From Rhyzopertha dominica (lineage: Eukaryota; Arthropoda; Insecta; Coleoptera; Bostrichidae), in NCBI GenBank assembly GCA_025024175.1, contig QCXZ01000064.1, positions 57,433,325 to 57,497,324 of the forward strand: 64,000 bases of DNA, given 5' to 3'. The notes beneath the pieces were generated by a model. It saw nothing but the letters and a program-made list of their open reading frames with translations, had not been told where the DNA came from and made no database searches. The position numbers and the translations under genes were made by a program. How positions within the stretch are numbered: the first letter of the stretch is position 1; the number at the start of each line of letters is the position of its first letter. Shown piece after piece: positions 1 to 11,497 of the stretch.

Positions 1-712
1 ACGATATTTCAGATACCCCCATAGGAAAAAATCAAGCGGCGTCAGATCAGGGGAACGTGCTAGGCATTCTATCGCTCCGCGCCTACCACTCCACCTGTCT
101 GGAAATACCACATTCAAATTTCTATCGATGACAAAAGGCTCAATAATGCGCTCACCGATAATACCACACCAGATGTTCACTTTCTGAGGGTGTTGTATGT
201 GGACTTGTTCCATCCAATGTGGATTTGTGTCCGACCAATATCTGCAATTACGTCTATTCACATTACCATTAAGGCAAAAAGTCGCTTTATCAAAAAACAT
301 AGTCCAATTTAAAATGTTTCTATCTTCATCTGTCATGTTCATAGCAGTTTCGCAAAAATCTGTCTTACGATCGAAATTATCTTCGCTCAGTTCTTGTAAT
401 ATGTGAATCTTGTATGGTTGAAACTTCTCTTATTTTAAATATTTTGAACAGATCTTCTGCTAATATGGTGAGTGAGAGCACGCTGTTGTGTGGAACACTT
501 GGGATTTTTTTTGTGCATATAAAAGGACATTCAAGCTACTTTCCTCACTCGTAGCAACCTTTGGACGTCCAGGTTTCTGACGATTTTTAACACCGCCGGT
601 TTCGTCAAAACGTTGCGATGTTTTAATAACGATCTTCATGAATTGCATTGTAGAGTGCAACTACTTCCGAATAACTTTGCCTTCTTCATCATCAAAATAT
701 CGATGCATCATG
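1..712 (-). pseudogene. DUF4817-type DDE transposase, broken
   Basis: Reading the minus strand, one frame runs from about 660 to the window edge and resembles the insect DDE transposases that carry a DUF4817 helix-turn-helix. In order it shows a linker (TGGVKNRQKPGRPKVATSEE), a first-Asp block (MFFDKATF), NPHWMEQVHIQHPQ, VNIWCGIIGERIIEPF and the terminal block ARSPDLTPLDFFLWGYLK. The frame carries two in-frame stops, at 460-462 and 430-432. The block with the second catalytic Asp, normally a QQDGAPPH-like motif, is absent: FVIDRNLN runs straight into VVFPDRWSGRRG, so an in-frame internal deletion is likely. The C-terminus continues off the window. It is certainly dead. Family assignment is from motif spacing only. 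Confidence 0.82.
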
Positions 713-2183
713 TTCAATTAACTGAGGTATTACGATTACAAATAACAAAGTGAATGAAAATTATCACCAGTCACGAGGAAAATGGAGAAACCTGGAGTTT
801 TTGTTCTTACTTACCAATAACGAATATTATTTTTATCCCGAAGACCCAAGTTTGTCATCACACCTTTCTCAACTGAGAAGCATTAAATTGTACAAGTGTG
901 GCATTTTTGAAATCAGGAAAAAATATCCATTTCAATAATGTGCCTTTTGACCCCCCTTCCCATTAAAAAATGCAGCTTCCAACAGAATAGGCCTATGCAC
1001 AATTTCAGAAAAATCGGTCGAACGGAACCTGAAATATCCTGCTGGTTTCATACTTTGTAGCGACCCGGTATTTATTAGATAATAATAACAAATTTTACGG
1101 TCAAGACAAATACAAAGGATCGTAGAAATGCGCTACTGTATCAATCTACTGGCTCTGGTTGTCTGGCTATAGCAACACGATAACTTTTAGCTACTGTTCC
1201 TACTTTTTAATTCATTTCTTTTCGACGAATCATCTTGACGAATACAACTAGATGGTACGGAACTGAAGAAAATCTTCTCATTCAGCTGGTATTTGTCTCC
1301 TAGGTAATATAATAGAAACAATTACACATATCTGAGGTCCTTCAAAAATTTTCCACACATTCACATTGTGAAACAACATAATGAACTTAGTGGCAAACTT
1401 CTTCCGATGTAATTACAGTAATAATATAACTACCTGCTGTAATCCAGAGCGGATATGTGTACACGAAAAAATTGTTATAGCATATAACGTTTAATAATTA
1501 CCTAGAATTCATTAAGGATAAATTCATACTCCTTAAGCATTCGTTTTACTGATTACCTACATGCTGATGATGGTAGTATCGCAAATTGTGATAGTTTGCA
1601 GTTTGAACATTAACAGAGTAGTGGCTTTTTTATTATTGTTTCGCTGTAAACGTGTTTACGTCAGTATATCTAACCAGACTGCGCGACGCTAGCACGCCAT
1701 AGAGCCAAGGTCGCCTCACTCGCGTTTGCACACGGCATCGTAATAACCGAGCGATATTAACTTTCAAATGACCAGCAAAAACGGAGGAATGAACTGGGAA
1801 TAATTTTGCTGCAAAAAAACCCGATGATGCAAATAATGGATTGTTTCGAAATTTTCCGCACTGTTACATAAACCTCTAATTATAAATTAATCCTTGACCC
1901 CCGTCAAATGTCTAAAGATACTAGTAGGTGCCTAATTGGGCAGATGCTGGGCAGATATCCGTAATAATTTGTAGGTTAACGAATTGATAACTCAGATGTA
2001 TATTACGTTATGTAAGATCCTTGAATTCTAAGTTAAGTCAAGGTCGGTTACAGCAATATCGACTTGAGCCAATAGATGGCGCATGCTTCAACTTCATACA
2101 CGTCCGTAAAGTACACGGCGTGAATCTGTTTTTCAAATGGCTTTACTTGGTTTGCATATAGGACATTCGAATCTTTGAATTAG
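713..2183. other. No gene seen
   Basis: AT-rich DNA with no frame that looks like a protein family. A short GC-richer stretch around 1680-1760 stands out from the surrounding composition but has no coding signal. Confidence 0.5.
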
Positions 2184-2185
2184 TA

Positions 2186-2217
2186 CGAGGCATGTTTTTT
2201 AAGTAAGTACCGTTTTG
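2186..2217 (+). repeat. mariner copy A, TIR (transposase 3' side)
   Basis: 32 bp starting CGAGGCATGTTTTTTAAGTA. It matches the reverse complement of 3484-3515 with one mismatch (GGCATG versus GGTATG). Confidence 0.95.
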
Positions 2218-2282
2218 GAATTAAAAAAGACGTGCAAGGATATCACAATAATTTTATCTTACATGAAAGCCTGTACCTTAAT

Positions 2283-3353
2283 CTACTTTTCTACATAATT
2301 TCCGTGAATATTGAGGCACTTGTCATAACGTGGCACCAGTTTTTGAATACCCTCCTCATAAAATTCTGCCGCCTGACTTGTTAACCACTGTATCACAAAT
2401 GTTTCGACTTCGTTATCGTCTTGAAGACGCTGACCACCCAGGTGTTTCTTCAAGTGCAGGAACAAATGGTAGTCGCTGGGTGCCAGATCGGGGCTGTATG
2501 GAGGATGATCTAGAGTTTCCTATTTAAAAGATTTGATGAGATCTTTGGTCCGATTAGCCACATGTGGACGGGCATTGTCATGCAGCAAAACGATACCCTT
2601 ACTCATCTTGCCAAGTCGTTTATTCTGGATTGCACGACTCAGATTGTTCAATGTCTTACAATAAGACGCTGCATTGATTGTCTCATTACGAGGCAGAAAC
2701 TCCACTAGCAATACTCCTTTTCTGTCCCAAAAAACTGTGCACATGATTTTCCGGGCAGAAATTGTTTGCTTAAACTTCACTTTTTTGGGTGATGATGAAT
2801 GTCGCCATTCCATGGATTGTTGTTTCGATTCTGGTGTGACGTAGGCCACCCATGTTTCGTCACCAGTAACAATTTGGTCTAAAAAATCTTCACCTTCATT
2901 GTGGTACCGCTCAAGGAAAGTCAATGCACTGCCTAAACGTTGGGTTTTGTGCAAATCCGTCAACATTTTCGGAACCCAACGTGAACACAATTTCCGGTAA
3001 TTCAAGTTCTCGGTCACAATGCGATACAAAACACTACGAGAATATTGAGGAAAGCAGTCGCACAATGATGAAATTGTAAAGCGTCTGTTTTCTCTCACCT
3101 TTTCGTTCACTTTCTGCACCAAATCTTCATTAACGACCGAAGGACGCCCACTCGGTTCTTCATCATGCACATTTGTGCGGATATCTCTAAATGCTCTCAC
3201 CCATTTCCTTACCATTCCATCACTCATAATGTTTTGTCCGTAAACTTCACAGATCTCACGATGAATCTCGATTGGTTTTACGCCTTTAGCACTAAGAAAT
3301 CGTATAACAGCCCGTACTTCACAATCGGCGGGACTCACGATTGTCGGAGGCAT
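2283..3353 (-). pseudogene. mariner transposase, one nonsense codon
   Basis: About 356 codons, close to the usual 345-350 of mariner transposases. The ATG at 3351-3353 opens an N-terminal HTH region (CEVRAVIRFLSAKG), followed by a second HTH, the WVPKMLT motif and the catalytic blocks GDETW, HDNARPHV and YSPDLAPSDYHLF. The frame is open except for one TAG at 2520-2522, after KSFK. Counting that stop as one residue, the second and third catalytic Asp are separated by exactly 34 residues, the DD34D spacing of mariners, so a single sense codon (probably Trp, TGG to TAG) became a stop. All three catalytic Asp codons survive. The same stop occurs at the same place in copy B. Subfamily not assigned. 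Confidence 0.93.
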
Positions 3354-3483
3354 CTTAAACACTCAGTAAACAACGTATACAATGAAGAATCAAACTGTAA
3401 TGGCGTCAGTGCGTAGACAAGAGATGTAGGTGACCAGCGCGCATGCGCGGAACGCCGACTGTAGCGCTGCGGCGGCGGAATCG

Positions 3484-3515
3484 CAAAACGGTACTTACTT
3501 AAAAAACATACCTCG
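3484..3515 (-). repeat. mariner copy A, TIR (transposase 5' side)
   Basis: Inverted partner of 2186-2217, followed directly by the flanking TA at 3516-3517. Confidence 0.95.
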
Positions 3516-3517
3516 TA

Positions 3518-4864
3518 CCTGTACATAGATTGCGTGATATAATTTTAAATTGATGATAGTCTATAAAAGTGATTAAAATTTCAACCTCGTACAATAGCAT
3601 AATATGGTAAAAAGAGTAATATTATATCTGACCATCGCATCTTCTGATTTTTTTAATTATTTATGTTCGACATAATGATTGGTCAATTTTTCCCAAGCAG
3701 TACAAACTTCTTATTGGAGGTAGGATAGTCTGCGAAGGATGTATCAAGTTGATCCTACTAATCACATCCCAAATATGTTAGACATGATTTCAATTGGGAA
3801 AAGTTTCGTGTATCTGGTTTATTGTTTTTCTGAATATGTAATACAAATAGTTAGAGAAAATGTGGCAAGCAGCTACCTTACCGCTACTACTCTAATAATG
3901 ATCTGCTTCCATAAGCGATAATTGCTTCCCAAAACATTACTCCAACAGTTCGCTTTCTACGAATGTCAGACAAAAAGGACTAATGCGACGATAGTTAGAC
4001 TGGCAGGCCTGTGTGAAGAATTGGTTCACAGTTTAGCTAGTGGTGGATAAAAAGGGTCTCTGACAGTCAAAAGCCCTAAGCGGAGGTCTTGAATGGCACT
4101 AATACGTTTTACTTGTTCGGCGACTCTTCTTTTTCGTCGTTGTCTTAGAGCAAGAGGAGCAAGAAAGCATGTATGAGAAAACAGATGTGGGCAGAGAAAC
4201 TAGAGATAAAATTATTATACAAAGCAGATTGCAAGCTTAAACTTTCATATTTTTATATTCCATTATGCAATCATATATATCGAAAATAATTATCTTTTAT
4301 TGGTTGTTGCAGATCCAATATTGCGCAGTATATTAACAAAAATGAGTCCAACTGGTTCAGTTTTATTTTGTACAAAATAATTGCACTGCCGTATTTTTTT
4401 CAAACCAAAATATATTCAGTTTATTTTCATCAGCAAATCACAAAATTCATATAATTCGGCATTGTCATGTACGTACCAGAACTAAAAGTGAAAATGACCG
4501 CTTTGGAACCTTAGATAATATCAGTCTCAAAGGAGTTGATGAACACTACATTATAGTTGTGAACAATACAAAGCTGTCCGAGAACTCATTATTAATAAAT
4601 TAAAGATCAAATACCAACAAATGCGATAGCATATCCCAAAGACAAAATTATTGCTGAACGATAATTGTTTGCCAATAAGTTTTAGTGAACTGATGTTCAT
4701 GTGTATAAAAGGGTACAACCACTTAAGGTAGAAGACATTAACATAATATAAAATCTATTAGTTATTAAATATCTGATAACTACATAATCAATAAATTGTT
4801 GGAAACACACCAGGATCATGTCGAAATTCCTGCACACAAAAACACAGCTCGCCAATGAAACGTA
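3518..4864. other. No gene seen
   Basis: AT-rich sequence. The longest open frame near 3739-3921 is about 60 codons and resembles nothing I know. Confidence 0.5.
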
Positions 4865-5535
4865 TATTTTAGAAAATTGCAATAAAGTCGTTCAACAAAT
4901 TCCCTTGCAAATCCAAAGCACGTTGCCATCGCTTCGGCTGTAATATTTTGCCAAGATGTTTCAGCAGTTTCAGCGCACATGCTGTCGCAGGGCTTTTATC
5001 CTTTCAAGTCAATAATTCGAACATAACGAAACCCTCTTTTCCACTGGGGGAACAGATCAAAATCTGGAGGACTCATGTCAGGGCTGCACATGGAAGAATT
5101 TTTACAACAGATCTTCTAGCAAACTCCTTTGACTGACACTGCTTTATGCGATCAAGCGTTACGTGCTAGAGAATTACGCCGCTGTCTTTAATATCTCGTA
5201 TACACTTTTGGAATCATGCATTTAAATTTTCTACAAAGAAGACCAAATACATTTGTCTTTTGCTATTTGTCTATTGCTTGTTTGTCCATGCGGTCTCTTC
5301 TTCCATTATTGTAGCCACTATAGCAGCAAAAGTGTTGTCGGTAGCAGTATGATGTCTCCAACTCCTTTAACACTAGTCTAACGCTCTTGAACGCTTACTC
5401 CATCAAGTTACTATTGAACTATCCACCCACAACTCCTGGCAAGCTTCTTGTAACGCACTGTGAATTTCGGCAACCGTTTTTTCGTGCAGTGTTTGAATTT
5501 TGACGTACGCACATTAATCCATTACAGTGACGCGT
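4865..5535 (-). pseudogene. mariner-like transposase, heavily decayed
   Basis: Minus-strand peptides in roughly one frame recall a Tc1/mariner transposase. An N-terminal part (YVKIQTLHEKTVAEIHSALQ, then VDSSIVT*WSKR and HTATDNTFAAIVATIMEEE) lies at about 5530-5285. A C-terminal part with NA*SHKAVSV, CSPDMSPPDFDLFPQW and KRGFRYVRIIDLKG lies at about 5160-4985. Several in-frame stops and at least one frameshift interrupt it, and most of the central catalytic core is missing. The third catalytic Asp (PPDFDLF) is kept. It differs clearly from the two mariner copies A and B, so it is a separate and older lineage. Confidence 0.68.
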
Positions 5536-7784
5536 TCCAAGCCATCAAACTTCAGCTAAGTGATGTCTCAACGATAGACTTTTATAATTTGACAGCACTT
5601 GTTTTTCACCATCGCCAGTTCAGCGCCAGCTTGATATGTGCATATGACTATCGTATATCAAATTCTGAAATTTCATTGATGTTACCCATACCAACAGTCG
5701 TGGCATTTGAGGCCTTCGCATTTAGCTTCATATATTATCAATCAATATCAAGGAAAAAGGAAACATTGAATTCTTTTAGAACTTTTTTGTTTGAAGAATA
5801 TATTTCTGTCTTTTATTACCATCAGTATTGTGATTTAGCCTAAGGCACATCGAAAGCTTACTGGAAAAAAGAATATAAAAATAAATTACAATGTTAAGTA
5901 ATCCAATAAACCTTAATGTACAATGTTTCAAGCATAATATTTTGTAATGCAGTAAATTCAAAAGATTAACTTCATTTGAACACACACACAAATTCATATT
6001 AGGTATAGTAAACCCTCACACAGGTTCAATATCGATGTAGAAATTTGTGAACTACCTACATGATACATGTAACAACCGCAAAGTTTTTTGACAGCTCTCA
6101 TTAACACATACAAAGGATTTCATCAGCAAATGTTTACAAAGGGTTTCCTGACTTGATATGGATTTATACCGATGCTGTAAAGGTCAATGACGAGCAAACT
6201 ACTATGTAGAAGCTGAATCACCCAAATTTTCGCCAGCTTCATCTGCCAAGACTATAGTACGAACCGAATTAATGTGTTATCAAAGTTTTGACCCACTGCA
6301 ACACCTGTGTCAAGCCGGGAAATTTGGATACTTTTAGTGTATCTTATGGCTTAAACAGAGAAACTTACCCAATCAGTATGGGTCATCGAGGCATTTACTT
6401 TTCTATCTAAAACTCGTTTTGCTTCCATTCTGGAAATAATGTGGGTAATTAATCGTTGAATACGACAAATACTCTGTATAAGACGTAGTAAGTTTTACCT
6501 TTTGTATCGACAGTTTTCATATATCAAGAAAAGAAGCAAGGTACGGCCCTGAAACTTCTAGCTAGCAGGAAGACTGACAGGCGTCACAAGCGTATGTAAG
6601 AAAGTTAGAGCTTTCTTACATACATGTTACTTCGCTTCAAATAACACTAACGTTGAAAGGCATTGGAGTAAAACATTTGTTTGATTATGGAAATATGTTA
6701 GCATATAATGATAAGGATTATAAAGGAGACTCAGGTATAAGTTTGTATCCATCAACTGACATATATATGCCGTTTTTTATCCACAGCATAAGGAAAAGTA
6801 TTAAGAGAAGACCATGCATGTCATTAAAAATTAAATTAGTGTTTTACCAGTCTGAAAAGGGCAACATTTAAAATAAGCCACAAATAACAGAAACTGATGG
6901 CGTTCCTGTTGTGCTATCCAAAACAAGTTTGTGCTAATTATATGCAGTACGGTATCTAGACAACGAAAAAACACAATAACAAATATTGAAAACTCAGCAA
7001 AAAGGGTAATGTGTAGCATTATCTTGTCGTAAACACATCATATTTCTAAATATAATGGCACACATACTTATCTAAATTATGGCCAGCATGTGTTCCGTAT
7101 TCTGCAGCATATTGCGGAGCGTGTGATATGAAAGGTCGCTTCGAACAACATTACTATTTCTGATCATAAAACTTGAAGCATGAAGGTTTAATCATATCGC
7201 AAACGTGACACTACATAATTGATATATTTGTATACATATTTCACATGGAGGAATAGTTATTGCGTAATGGGCAGCTGGGATTTAATTTTACAGCATTTAC
7301 GAAGAAGCTGGTAATGCTTTATGCACGTTGATCATTGCTTAACTGGAAAGGTCAAAATACATGATTACGTAGAAAAAAAATAGAGCAAAGAGAACCAAGA
7401 CCAATGTAGGTAGTAAACAGTCTTGCTTCCGCCATAAACGTGGATGTGTCTTTTACTGTTGGACACTTATTCTTTGTTTGAAGAAGATGGAAGTAAAGCT
7501 ATCGAGACGTAATATTTTAAGTTAATGCTTGTATCTTATTTTGTATAACCTAACACCTAACCTAAGTATGCATGCAATTTTTTTCTAAGTATTTAATAAT
7601 GTGTCATGTCCGTTTCTATCAATCCTAAACACATACTTTCATTGTAAAAATAAATAATTTAACAAATTAAGTTAATATCCCCTGATTCGATTTCAGCGTG
7701 CAGAAAAAACTATTCTTACAAAATGATTTATTTTATGCAGGTTTTGTGAAAGTTCAATACATTCAGTGGGTACATTCATATAAA
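5536..7784. other. No gene seen
   Basis: AT-rich DNA. An open frame of 127 codons on the plus strand (5460-5843) begins inside the decayed transposase on the opposite strand and has no recognisable domain. I do not call it a gene. Confidence 0.45.
6592..6623. repeat. Perfect 13-bp hairpin
   Basis: GTATGTAAGAAAG and its exact reverse complement are separated by six bases (TTAGAG). Isolated short palindrome of unknown meaning. Confidence 0.7.
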
Positions 7785-7805
7785 CAGTATCTTAGGTAAA
7801 GGGGA

Positions 7806-7994
7806 GCATAACTATAGCCCCATCTTGATTATCAATTTTTTTTGTCCAAATGCAAACGTAATGTAATTTAACTTACAAGAAGAATAAAAGAAGTAAAAAT
7901 AATAGGAATTGGACTATTTAAAGCAATTTATTAATAATTTCCATAATTTAATGAAATAATTTCTAAAATTTGTATGGTGCATAACTATAGCGCC
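7806..7994 (+). repeat. Tc1-like left IR/DR arm
   Basis: Outer direct-repeat motif at 7806-7821 and inner motif at 7979-7994 (GCATAACTATAGCGCC). The arm aligns over its length with the reverse complement of 11498-11690, with many point differences. Confidence 0.75.
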
Positions 7995-8031
7995 ACTATA
8001 GCGTCACCGTATTGTAACAATTGTGTTAAAA

Positions 8032-8189
8032 ATGCCTTATGGAGGCTATCTAAGTGACACGGAAAAAGGAAAAAACTTGGATTTTTGGGATAAAGTGAAA
8101 AATTGCTCAAAGAATTAACCGGTCTCGTAAAGTTGTCGCCAATTATTTGCGAAACCCCGAACAGCATGGCACAAACAAAAAAGGAAAAA
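8032..8189 (+). pseudogene. Tc1-like transposase, N-terminal part
   Basis: The ATG at 8032 opens MPYGGYLSDTEKGK. After one frameshift near 8098 the frame continues as KIAQRINRSRKVVANYLRNP and EQHGTNKKGKR, which is the paired-like HTH of Tc1 transposases. It breaks off where the inverted repeat of the inserted Penelope-like element begins. The rest of the gene resumes after about 10623. Confidence 0.8.
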
Positions 8190-8288
8190 GATAATATTTT
8201 GTCGGATAGATCGCTGTCTCTTGAAAACACTGACAAAAAATGAATAGTCTGACGTTTCGATTACACCTGTAATCTTTGTCAAAGACGA
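8190..8288. repeat. Penelope-like A, left terminal inverted repeat
   Basis: Matches the reverse complement of 10521-10622 almost base for base, including GATCGCTGTCTCTTGAAAAC and GACGTTTCGATTACACC. Read on the minus strand it contains a 6-bp stem (GATTAC/GTAATC) followed by CGAAACGTC, recalling a hammerhead stem II and GAAA core, but the expected CTGANGA box reads TTGACAA. Confidence 0.82.
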
Positions 8289-8343
8289 TAAAAAGGTCGT
8301 ACCAAATTTTCTTAACATCAAAACACACAAGTCAAATAAAATT

Positions 8344-9600
8344 ATGCTACAAACAAAATTTGCTTTAATTAGGAAACGCATACACAACACACGTGGACAA
8401 CTTAGTTTCTTAGATGAAGACATACACACAACATTGCAAATTCTATCCCACAACCTTTTTTATCAAGATTTTGAAGACATAATAAAGTTTACACAAAAAG
8501 TATACAAACAACTCTTTAACAAGGTCAAGGAACAAAACATACTTAAATTTGAGAAATTCAGTACCATTAAACACAATAAGTTCAAATCATCTAACATAGT
8601 TAAAACCAACATCAACAACACTGTGATAAACCTGTCAAAAAAGAGTGTCTCAGATGCTGCTGTAAATATTTTAGCGAAGGGGATGAACTTTGCTGTAACG
8701 CCACGGACCATTCCAAAAGTGGAGATAATGTCATCTGTGGAATCTTGTATAAGACTGCTTCCGAAAGATCAAGCGGATAAGATTAGGATGGATGTATGCC
8801 ACGCTATTAGAAATGCACGTACGCCCAAACCTAATGTGATATCTGAGGATATGAATGCTCTTAAGGATTTGAATACAGATAAGTCCATTATAGTTACTAG
8901 AGCAGATAAAGGTTCAGCCACAGTAATTTTAGATAGAACAGATTACGAGAATAAAGTTAAAGAGTTGTTAGATGAGGAAACATATCAAAAATTATCCCGA
9001 GATCCTACCTCAAAAATTTCCAAAATTACCAATGATCTTATCAAAAGTTCAAATCTTTCGAATGAGGAAAAGTCTCTTTTAACTGTTTCCGATTGCAAGG
9101 TACCTAAATTGTATGGTTTGCCCAAAATCCACAAAACCAATGTCCCGTTAAGACCCATAGTCAATACGATTGGCAGTCCTTGTTACAGATTGGCAAAATT
9201 TTGTGCCAACTATTTACAACCTTATGTGGGAAATACCAGTAGTTTCATCAAAAATTCTTCAGACTTTATTGATATTATAAAAGGTTTAAGTATTTCAGAA
9301 GCTGATATTTTGGTTAGTTTTGACGTGGTTTCTTTATTTACGAAAGTACCCATTCCTGAAACGATAGATATCATCAAATCCAAGCTTAATAGCGGTCCCT
9401 TAGGTGACACGATACCCAGATTATCCGAACATTGTTTAAAATCTACTTATTTCTTATGGAATGATAATTTTTATGAACAAAAATCAGGTTGTGCAATGGG
9501 TTCACCTCTAAGTCCTGTAGTAGCCAATTTGTTTATGGAAAATTTTGAACATGTAGCAATAAACAGTTTTCAGCTTAAACCAAAATGTTGGTATTTACAG
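8344..9600 (+). pseudogene. Penelope-like reverse transcriptase, YVDD lost
   Basis: The ATG at 8344 opens a frame that contains the family's ADKGSATVILDR, PKLYGLPKIHK, LRPIVNTIGSPCYRLAKF, LVSFDVVSLFTKVPIPET and GCAMGSPLSPVVANLFMENF blocks, i.e. RT motifs up to box B' in order. After LKPKCWY, where the catalytic YVDD box should follow, the sequence jumps to the region just before the endonuclease in another frame. The palm Asp-Asp codons are therefore deleted and reverse transcription is impossible. Retained homology is otherwise good, suggesting moderate age. Confidence 0.9.
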
Positions 9601-9619
9601 AACAAACACTGGACAGTTA

Positions 9620-10342
9620 GGACACAAGGTTTACAGAAAACCAACACACACAGACAGATATTTACATGCCACATCTCACCACCCTCCTTCTCAAAAGAAT
9701 AGTCTTATTAGGACGTTATTTGTTAGAGCACAAAGGATATCAGGTGAAAGTTCTGTACAAAAAGAAATATATCATCTTAAATCAGCGCTAGTGAGAAATG
9801 GTTATAGTAGTAAGAATATTTGGTCAGTTTTTAATAAAAGTGCTCATCCAAATCAAGTAAATTCTCAGCCACGACAAAGCAAATTGAAGTTGAGTTTGCC
9901 TTATGTACAAGGCCTTTCGGAAAAATTACAGAGGATGCTTAGAAAACACGATATTTTAGTTGTTGATAGTACATATAATAATTTAGATAAAACTTTAAGT
10001 TCTACTAAAGATAAAGTAAATTTAGAAAGTGAAGGTGTTTACAAAATTACTTGTTCTTGCGGAAAGTGTTACATAGGTTAAACTAAAAGAAAAGTAGGTA
10101 CGCGTTTGAAAGAACACATTCGTGCTACTAGGTTGCAACAGATAGATAAATCTTCCGTAGCTGAACATTCATATTTGACTAAACACATGATTGATTTTGA
10201 TAAAGCAAAAATTTTACATAGAGAAAAATATTATCACACACGTCTAATAAAAGAAGCTATAGAAATTTGTAGAAATACTAATAATTTTAATAGGGATTGT
10301 GGAAATTATGAGTTAGGTGACATTTGGAAGGCTATTTTGTAG
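9620..10342 (+). pseudogene. Penelope-like connector and GIY-YIG domain
   Basis: Same reading frame from 9620 to the stop after 10339, broken once by TAA at 10079-10081. It begins GHKVYRKPTHTDRYL, passes a connector with NGYSSKNIW, and reaches a GIY-YIG-like nuclease: GVYKITCSCGKCYIG, then, after the stop (CAA to TAA in the usual YIGQT position), TKRKVGTRLKEH and the helical tail. Family knowledge: the endonuclease nicks the target for priming. The single stop in the catalytic module plus the RT deletion make the element defective. Confidence 0.87.
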
Positions 10343-10520
10343 TTAACTTTTATCAAGTAGTTCGTGTATATCTAGTAGGTAGGTAGTTCCTTTTTCATCG
10401 TTAGGTTCCTTTTTTATCAGGTTGGCACGTTGTTTCTATGACGTCTCGCATCCTTGGTGATTTGTTTATTTACTTTCAAAATTTTGTTTAAACTTGTCTC
10501 AAGCAAATTTTGAGGTTCTT

Positions 10521-10622
10521 CGTCTTTGACAAAGATTACAGGTGTAATCGAAACGTCAGACTATTCACTTTTTGTCAGTGTTTTCAAGAGACAGCGATCT
10601 ATGCGACAAAATGTTATCTTAT
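10521..10622. repeat. Penelope-like A, right terminal inverted repeat
   Basis: Inverted partner of 8190-8288. On the plus strand it reads CTTTGACAAAGATTACAGG followed by TGTAATCGAAACGTCAG, a stem-loop with a GAAAC-GTC tail like that of hammerhead motifs in Penelope-like elements, though two bases of the CTGANGA core differ. Confidence 0.82.
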
Positions 10623-11494
10623 AATTATGGACGCTGAAAGCATTCACCCTCGTATAAGAAAGGAAAAAATTTCGCCCAGGGTCGAAAACGAATTGCCCAA
10701 GAGTACGGGCTTGACTATAGGAAGGGTTTAGAAGAAAAGTGAACACATTGTACTCCGAAAACTAAGAAAATATCCGAGACTTCTTCACCATAAAACAGCC
10801 CGTTTGGGATTTGCTCGTGAGAATATGAATCAAAATTGGGAAAATGTAAACCAAAACTTTACAATTAAATCTCGAATTAAACCATGTATTTTTTTTTAAT
10901 TTGGGATATCTTTTCTAAAGAAAAAATGCAATCTTGATTGTCCAGATGGTTTCTATTGTTATTGGCGAGATTTGAGGATAGGACCTGAGTATCTATCAAA
11001 ACGAAACGAAGTGATACATTAATGATATAGGGTGTCTTTTCAAAAGCAGGCGTTTTAACATTGGCGTACCCATCAACACGAAGAACAGTCGAGAGTACAT
11101 TCAAGTTCTTGAGACAAATCCAATGCCTCTTTTAAATGACAATAACGAACGAGATTTCATTTTCCAACAAGAGAGTGCGAGGATTCATGACAGTAGAGAG
11201 TCGATGACTTGGTTTGCCAAACAAAATGTCGAATTGTTAGGGTGTCCCTTTTGTTCACCTGACATGAACCCAATTGAAAATCTTTAAGGTATCTTACTTC
11301 GGCGAATATATGCAGATAACCGACAGTATGCCACCATAAATGAACTCAAAAATTTATTAGAACAGGTTTGGGTCAATTTGGAACCAAGAATATTAAATAA
11401 TTTGGTTGGAAGCACGAATTCTATAACTTTTGAGCAAACATTATTAATTTACGAATGCTTTGTTAAAATTTGTTCAATTCTGTGTGAAATTTAG
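10623..11494 (+). pseudogene. Tc1-like transposase, C-terminal part
   Basis: After the nested insert the Tc1-like gene resumes. STGLTIGRV and HIVLRKLRKYPRLLHHK are the second HTH and linker, RLGFARENMNQNWENV precedes the first Asp, then DGFYCYWRDLR, NDNNERDFIFQQESARIH, SPDMNPIENL, GILLRRIYADNRQYATINEL and NLEPRILNNLV. The 34-residue spacing between the second catalytic position and the final Glu fits DD34E, but the second Asp is now Glu (QQES instead of QQDN). A TAA replaces the Trp codon after ENL at 11285-11287, and there are earlier frameshifts. The frame ends at TAG 11492-11494, inside the inner right repeat. Confidence 0.85.
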
Positions 11495-11497
11495 ATA

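Larger units (their letters stand above)
2186..3515 (-). mobile_element. mariner element, copy A
   Basis: A 1330-bp element bounded by 32-bp near-perfect terminal inverted repeats beginning CGAGGCATG and flanked by the dinucleotide TA at 2184-2185 and 3516-3517, the target duplication expected of the Tc1/mariner superfamily. It holds one transposase gene on the minus strand. A second copy lies at 24735-26063 in the opposite orientation. Both ends are intact, so the element could still be moved in trans if a related active transposase existed. Confidence 0.95.
8190..10622 (+). mobile_element. Penelope-like element A, nested in Tc1-like
   Basis: A 2.4-kb insertion ending in inverted repeats of about 95 bp (8190-8288 and 10521-10622). 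It encodes a Penelope-type reverse transcriptase followed by a GIY-YIG-like endonuclease, the standard order of this retroelement class. It interrupts the Tc1-like transposase just after the N-terminal HTH, so it is younger than that element. Both the RT and the endonuclease are broken. Confidence 0.85.

Noticed and set aside
4340..4380. Possible regulatory or tRNA-like signal in AT-rich DNA
   Set aside because: No cloverleaf or polymerase III boxes could be drawn here or elsewhere in the window.
5460..5843. 127-codon plus-strand frame
   Set aside because: Begins antisense to a transposase relic and shows no domain; likely a chance frame.
8115..8453. Minus-strand frame of 112 codons
   Set aside because: Antisense to the Penelope-like terminal repeat and the start of its RT; no motif of its own.
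8190..10622. Calling the Penelope-like ends active hammerheads
   Set aside because: The CTGANGA box reads TTGACAA and there is an extra base before stem II, so only the layout is similar.
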